From Clostridium sp. Marseille-P299 (GTDB taxonomy: Bacteria; Bacillota; Clostridia; Lachnospirales; Lachnospiraceae), in contig NZ_FJVE01000007.1 of assembly GCF_900078195.1 (NCBI RefSeq), positions 1,116,001-1,180,000 of the forward strand: a stretch of 64,000 bases of DNA, in the 5' to 3' direction. The translations under genes and the position numbers were made by a program. Shown here piece by piece: positions 61,793 to 64,000 of the stretch. Below the pieces are notes generated by a model. The model was not told the DNA's origin and ran no database searches. It was given only the letters and a program-made list of their open reading frames with translations. Every line of letters begins with the position of its first letter. The stretch's first letter is position 1.

Positions 61793-61858
61793 TTATATTA
61801 TTGATTTTTTCTAAATATTATATGAAATAAGGCGTTATGTGTTTCTTAGGGAGATTAC

Positions 61859-62164
61859 ATGAAGATTCTTAAAATATTATTTTATAATGATCAATTAGAA
61901 TTTATTGAAAAAAAATACATAAAGGAATTTAAAGTTAACGAGGAATATATTATAGAACAATGCATTTTAAGATATTCAACTAATGAGCCTTGTATAATAT
62001 ATAGGACTCTTGTGATTAATTCAACACATATTATGCTAGATGATTATTTTCGTGATATATCTAAAAGTAAAAGGGATAAGATTGAAATTAGAGAATTGCC
62101 TTATAATGTTTTTTATGCAATTGAATTTCCTGATAATGCGATGTTTTTGGAAGTCTCTATATAA
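61859..62164 (+). CDS. Uncharacterised small protein, 101 residues
   Basis: The frame starts MKILKILFYNDQLEFIEKKY six bases after AGGGAG, 66 bp downstream of the CcdA-like gene and with the same very AT-rich codon use. It has no signal peptide or membrane span, one cysteine pair candidates apart (ILRYSTNEPCII), and mixed alpha/beta character. It may be the last gene of the peptide locus, for example an immunity or accessory protein, but nothing in the sequence shows this. Confidence 0.6.
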   Translation: MKILKILFYNDQLEFIEKKYIKEFKVNEEYIIEQCILRYSTNEPCIIYRTLVINSTHIMLDDYFRDISKSKRDKIEIRELPYNVFYAIEFPDNAMFLEVSI

Positions 62165-62573
62165 TATAGTATGCCATTATCTCATAGCCAACTTTTCTTA
62201 AAGACTTTGAGCCTCTTTTAGAAATTCTTCTATTAGAACTACAAAATTGTACTAATCTTATTACTATTCATCTTTGCTCGTAACACGAAAGACAATGAAT
62301 GTTTTCAACCAGCTAAATCGAATATTTAAAATAAGTAGATTGCTGACACTTTTACACACGGATGTAAAAATCCACTGTTGGGGACGCCAACCATTAAGGT
62401 CTACTTATTATAACAAAAATAAGAGTAGGAATTGTAGCCAATGACTATAATCTTACTCTTATACTGTACAAAGTTTTGGGCGGGTTCTGCTAGAGCTGCT
62501 TTACTAGATTCATAGCTAATTTTATGTATTAGTTCTTATACATCTGTTTCTGGGCGTGATAAATAAACCTTAT
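62165..62573. other. Intergenic region between the peptide locus and IS debris
   Basis: No gene is seen in these 409 bp. A 9-bp inverted pair (ATAAGAGTA 62419-62427, TACTCTTAT 62454-62462) could be a weak terminator or an IS end. Stop-rich sequence around 62340-62400 (TTTTACA-CGGATGTAAAA hairpin) may also be element remnant. Confidence 0.4.
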
Positions 62574-63127
62574 TTAGTTAGAAGAAGGTAAAATACGGGT
62601 ACGTAAACGTTCAAAGTTACGAATACCATATGAGGTACGTTTGAGAACTTTGATTTTGTTATTAAAGCCCCCTGTAGGTTCGATTGAAAGTCCGTATTTA
62701 AAAGTATTTAATATTTCTTGTGACCAATGCCGATATGTAACAGCGCACTTTTCAAACTCTTAAATACCTGGTCCTTCAGCATTGCGAATCTATTCATAAA
62801 ACTCAGTTCTTTGGATTGAGTTATATTTTGACAAATATCATAAAGCCATTCTTTAAGCATATACGCTTTTCTTAAAGCATCATTGTAAAGAAGCATAATG
62901 TCACATGCCTTTTTATCCTTATCCTTTAATTGATTATACCTTGCTAATATTAGACAATGACTGCGTTCATAGTATTTCCTCATTGTGGCTGTCATACTTT
63001 TTTATAGACTTTTACGTACATTTTAGATGACCATGTAACTTGGCGAACGAAGTGATATCTATCGATAATTACTTGAGCGTTAGGAAAAAAGCGACGAGCC
63101 CAATTCAACATAAGGTCGTAAACATAT
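62574..63127 (-). pseudogene. ISL3-family transposase remnant (C-terminal half)
   Basis: Fragments read on the minus strand include LMLNWARRFFPNAQVIIDRY and HFVRQVTW, then ALRKAYMLKEWLYDICQNI, and the typical C-terminus GGFNNKIKVLKRTSYGIRNF followed by RLRTRILPSSN and a stop. At least two frame breaks (near 62995 and 62760) and a missing N-terminal half make it dead. Confidence 0.8.
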
Positions 63128-63349
63128 CACATACGAAATACTTTACTCAGTGTTGTTCACTACGATTTATGGCACTGGAGGATTTTTTATTATTAATTAA
63201 TTAATTATTGTAGTAGTGAATTAATTTGAAGTGCACCCTGTCAAGTAGACAGGTGAAATATAAAAGTTTAATACTATCAATCATTTATAACGGTTGGCAG
63301 TATTTTCATGCCACCTGTTTTGTCAGATGTTCCCTGTATCCCACTGGCG

Positions 63350-64000
63350 TCATACAGTTAAGCCTCTTCTGATAATGCAGCGGGATACTAGTGACATGAT
63401 TTGAACAATTCTTGCATCATTCAGTTTCTTCTTACAACTCTTTGATGTATACTGATAACCTCTGTCACTATGGAAAAGGGGGGTTGTACCAGGATATTCT
63501 TGGTAAGCAATGTTAAATGTTTTAAATGCTAATGCATTATTGTTTGAGTTTCCAGGAACAAAGGATACAATACTTTTATCACTGAAATCAAGAATTGCAC
63601 TGAGATAAACTTTGCGACCTAAACCATACTTTATTTCAGTCACATGGGTAAATCCATTTATAATAAGAAGAACGTTGTATTCCCATGAGATCACACATTT
63701 CTGATATAGGATATGCTTTTGTATTATTTAATGCCTGTATTGAAAGATATATGGTTTCATATCTAACCTGGCTTAAGAACGCCTCCTTTCTATTTCGTTG
63801 AGTTTTTTAATAAATCTATCTCCATCTGTTTTCTACGGTTTTTCGCTTTAAGAACTTTATTCTGATATTTTCCTCGTATGCTATATTTTATGCATATATC
63901 TGCTTGTGAGAAAATTCTCTCAAGATAATCTGTTACCGCATGGAGCTTTAAAGAAATAGGATATATAGAGTTAATAGATTTATTAATTAGCCCGTCCTTG
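63350..64000 (-). pseudogene. IS3-family transposase remnant (OrfB part and OrfA-like end)
   Basis: The minus-strand frame 63694-63350 contains rve-type motifs HVTEIKYGLGRKVYLSAILD and PLFHSDRGYQYTSKSCKKKL, then loses the catalytic Glu region in a frameshifted tail. Upstream (63800-64000) short pieces such as KLHAVTDYLERIFSQAD and LKAKNRRKQMEIDLLKN look like an orfA/orfB junction. A CACC-CTGTC/GACAGGTG hairpin at 63234-63255 may be the element end. The remnant continues beyond the window. Confidence 0.7.

Overview
This window looks like chromosomal DNA of a low-GC, plant-fibre-degrading Firmicute, most like a cellulolytic Lachnospiraceae such as the Lachnoclostridium/Clostridium phytofermentans group. 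That placement is inferred from AT-rich codon use, strong AGGAGG ribosome binding sites, lipoprotein-anchored xylanases, ATPase-less sugar ABC importers and the mobile-element types; no 16S or other marker is present. No tRNA, rRNA or CRISPR array was seen.

Bases 1-42600 form a large xylan/arabinoxylan utilisation locus. After the end of a Gfo/Idh/MocA oxidoreductase gene and an AraC regulator come a GH43 gene broken by one in-frame amber codon, then GH3 beta-xylosidase/glucosidase, GH67 alpha-glucuronidase and a large GH2 enzyme. Two paralogous AraC regulators (11621-12577 and 16780-17736) each lie divergent to a sugar ABC operon. The first operon is permease-permease-binding protein. The second (18188-31016) is larger: a 969-residue binding protein, two permeases, an NHL-repeat protein, a Yip1-like membrane protein, a DUF5696-type lipoprotein, two more permeases and another binding protein. 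No ATPase is encoded with any of the three importers, so a shared MsmX-type ATPase is inferred. From 31113 to 42591 the enzymes continue: surface lipoproteins (GH10, GH43-CBM6, SGNH esterase, CE1-type esterase) and cytoplasmic enzymes (GH43, GH8 Rex, GH10, GH43). The picture is deacetylation and cutting at the cell surface, import of decorated xylo-oligosaccharides, and intracellular completion.

Bases 42900-46070 carry a TetR regulator, a small unknown protein and an oleate hydratase with an unusual N-terminal membrane anchor, ended by a clear terminator. A group II intron starts directly after that terminator.

From 46071 to the end the window is dense in mobile elements that sit inside one another. 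Group II intron A (46071-51003) contains an IS1182-family element and a second group II intron (48466-50332) placed exactly inside the YADD codons of intron A's reverse transcriptase. Next comes a very AT-rich gene set (51239-61792): a membrane-anchored tandem thioredoxin-like protein, a secreted six-cysteine peptide, a beta-propeller lipoprotein, two FtsX/MacB-like permeases, their ATPase, and a thioredoxin-CcdA-like membrane protein. This looks like a dedicated system for making, redox-processing or resisting a small disulfide-rich secreted peptide, and I do not recognise it as a described system. It is split by an IS1380-family element and by an IS256-family element that itself carries an IS3-family element. 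The window ends in decayed ISL3- and IS3-family transposases.
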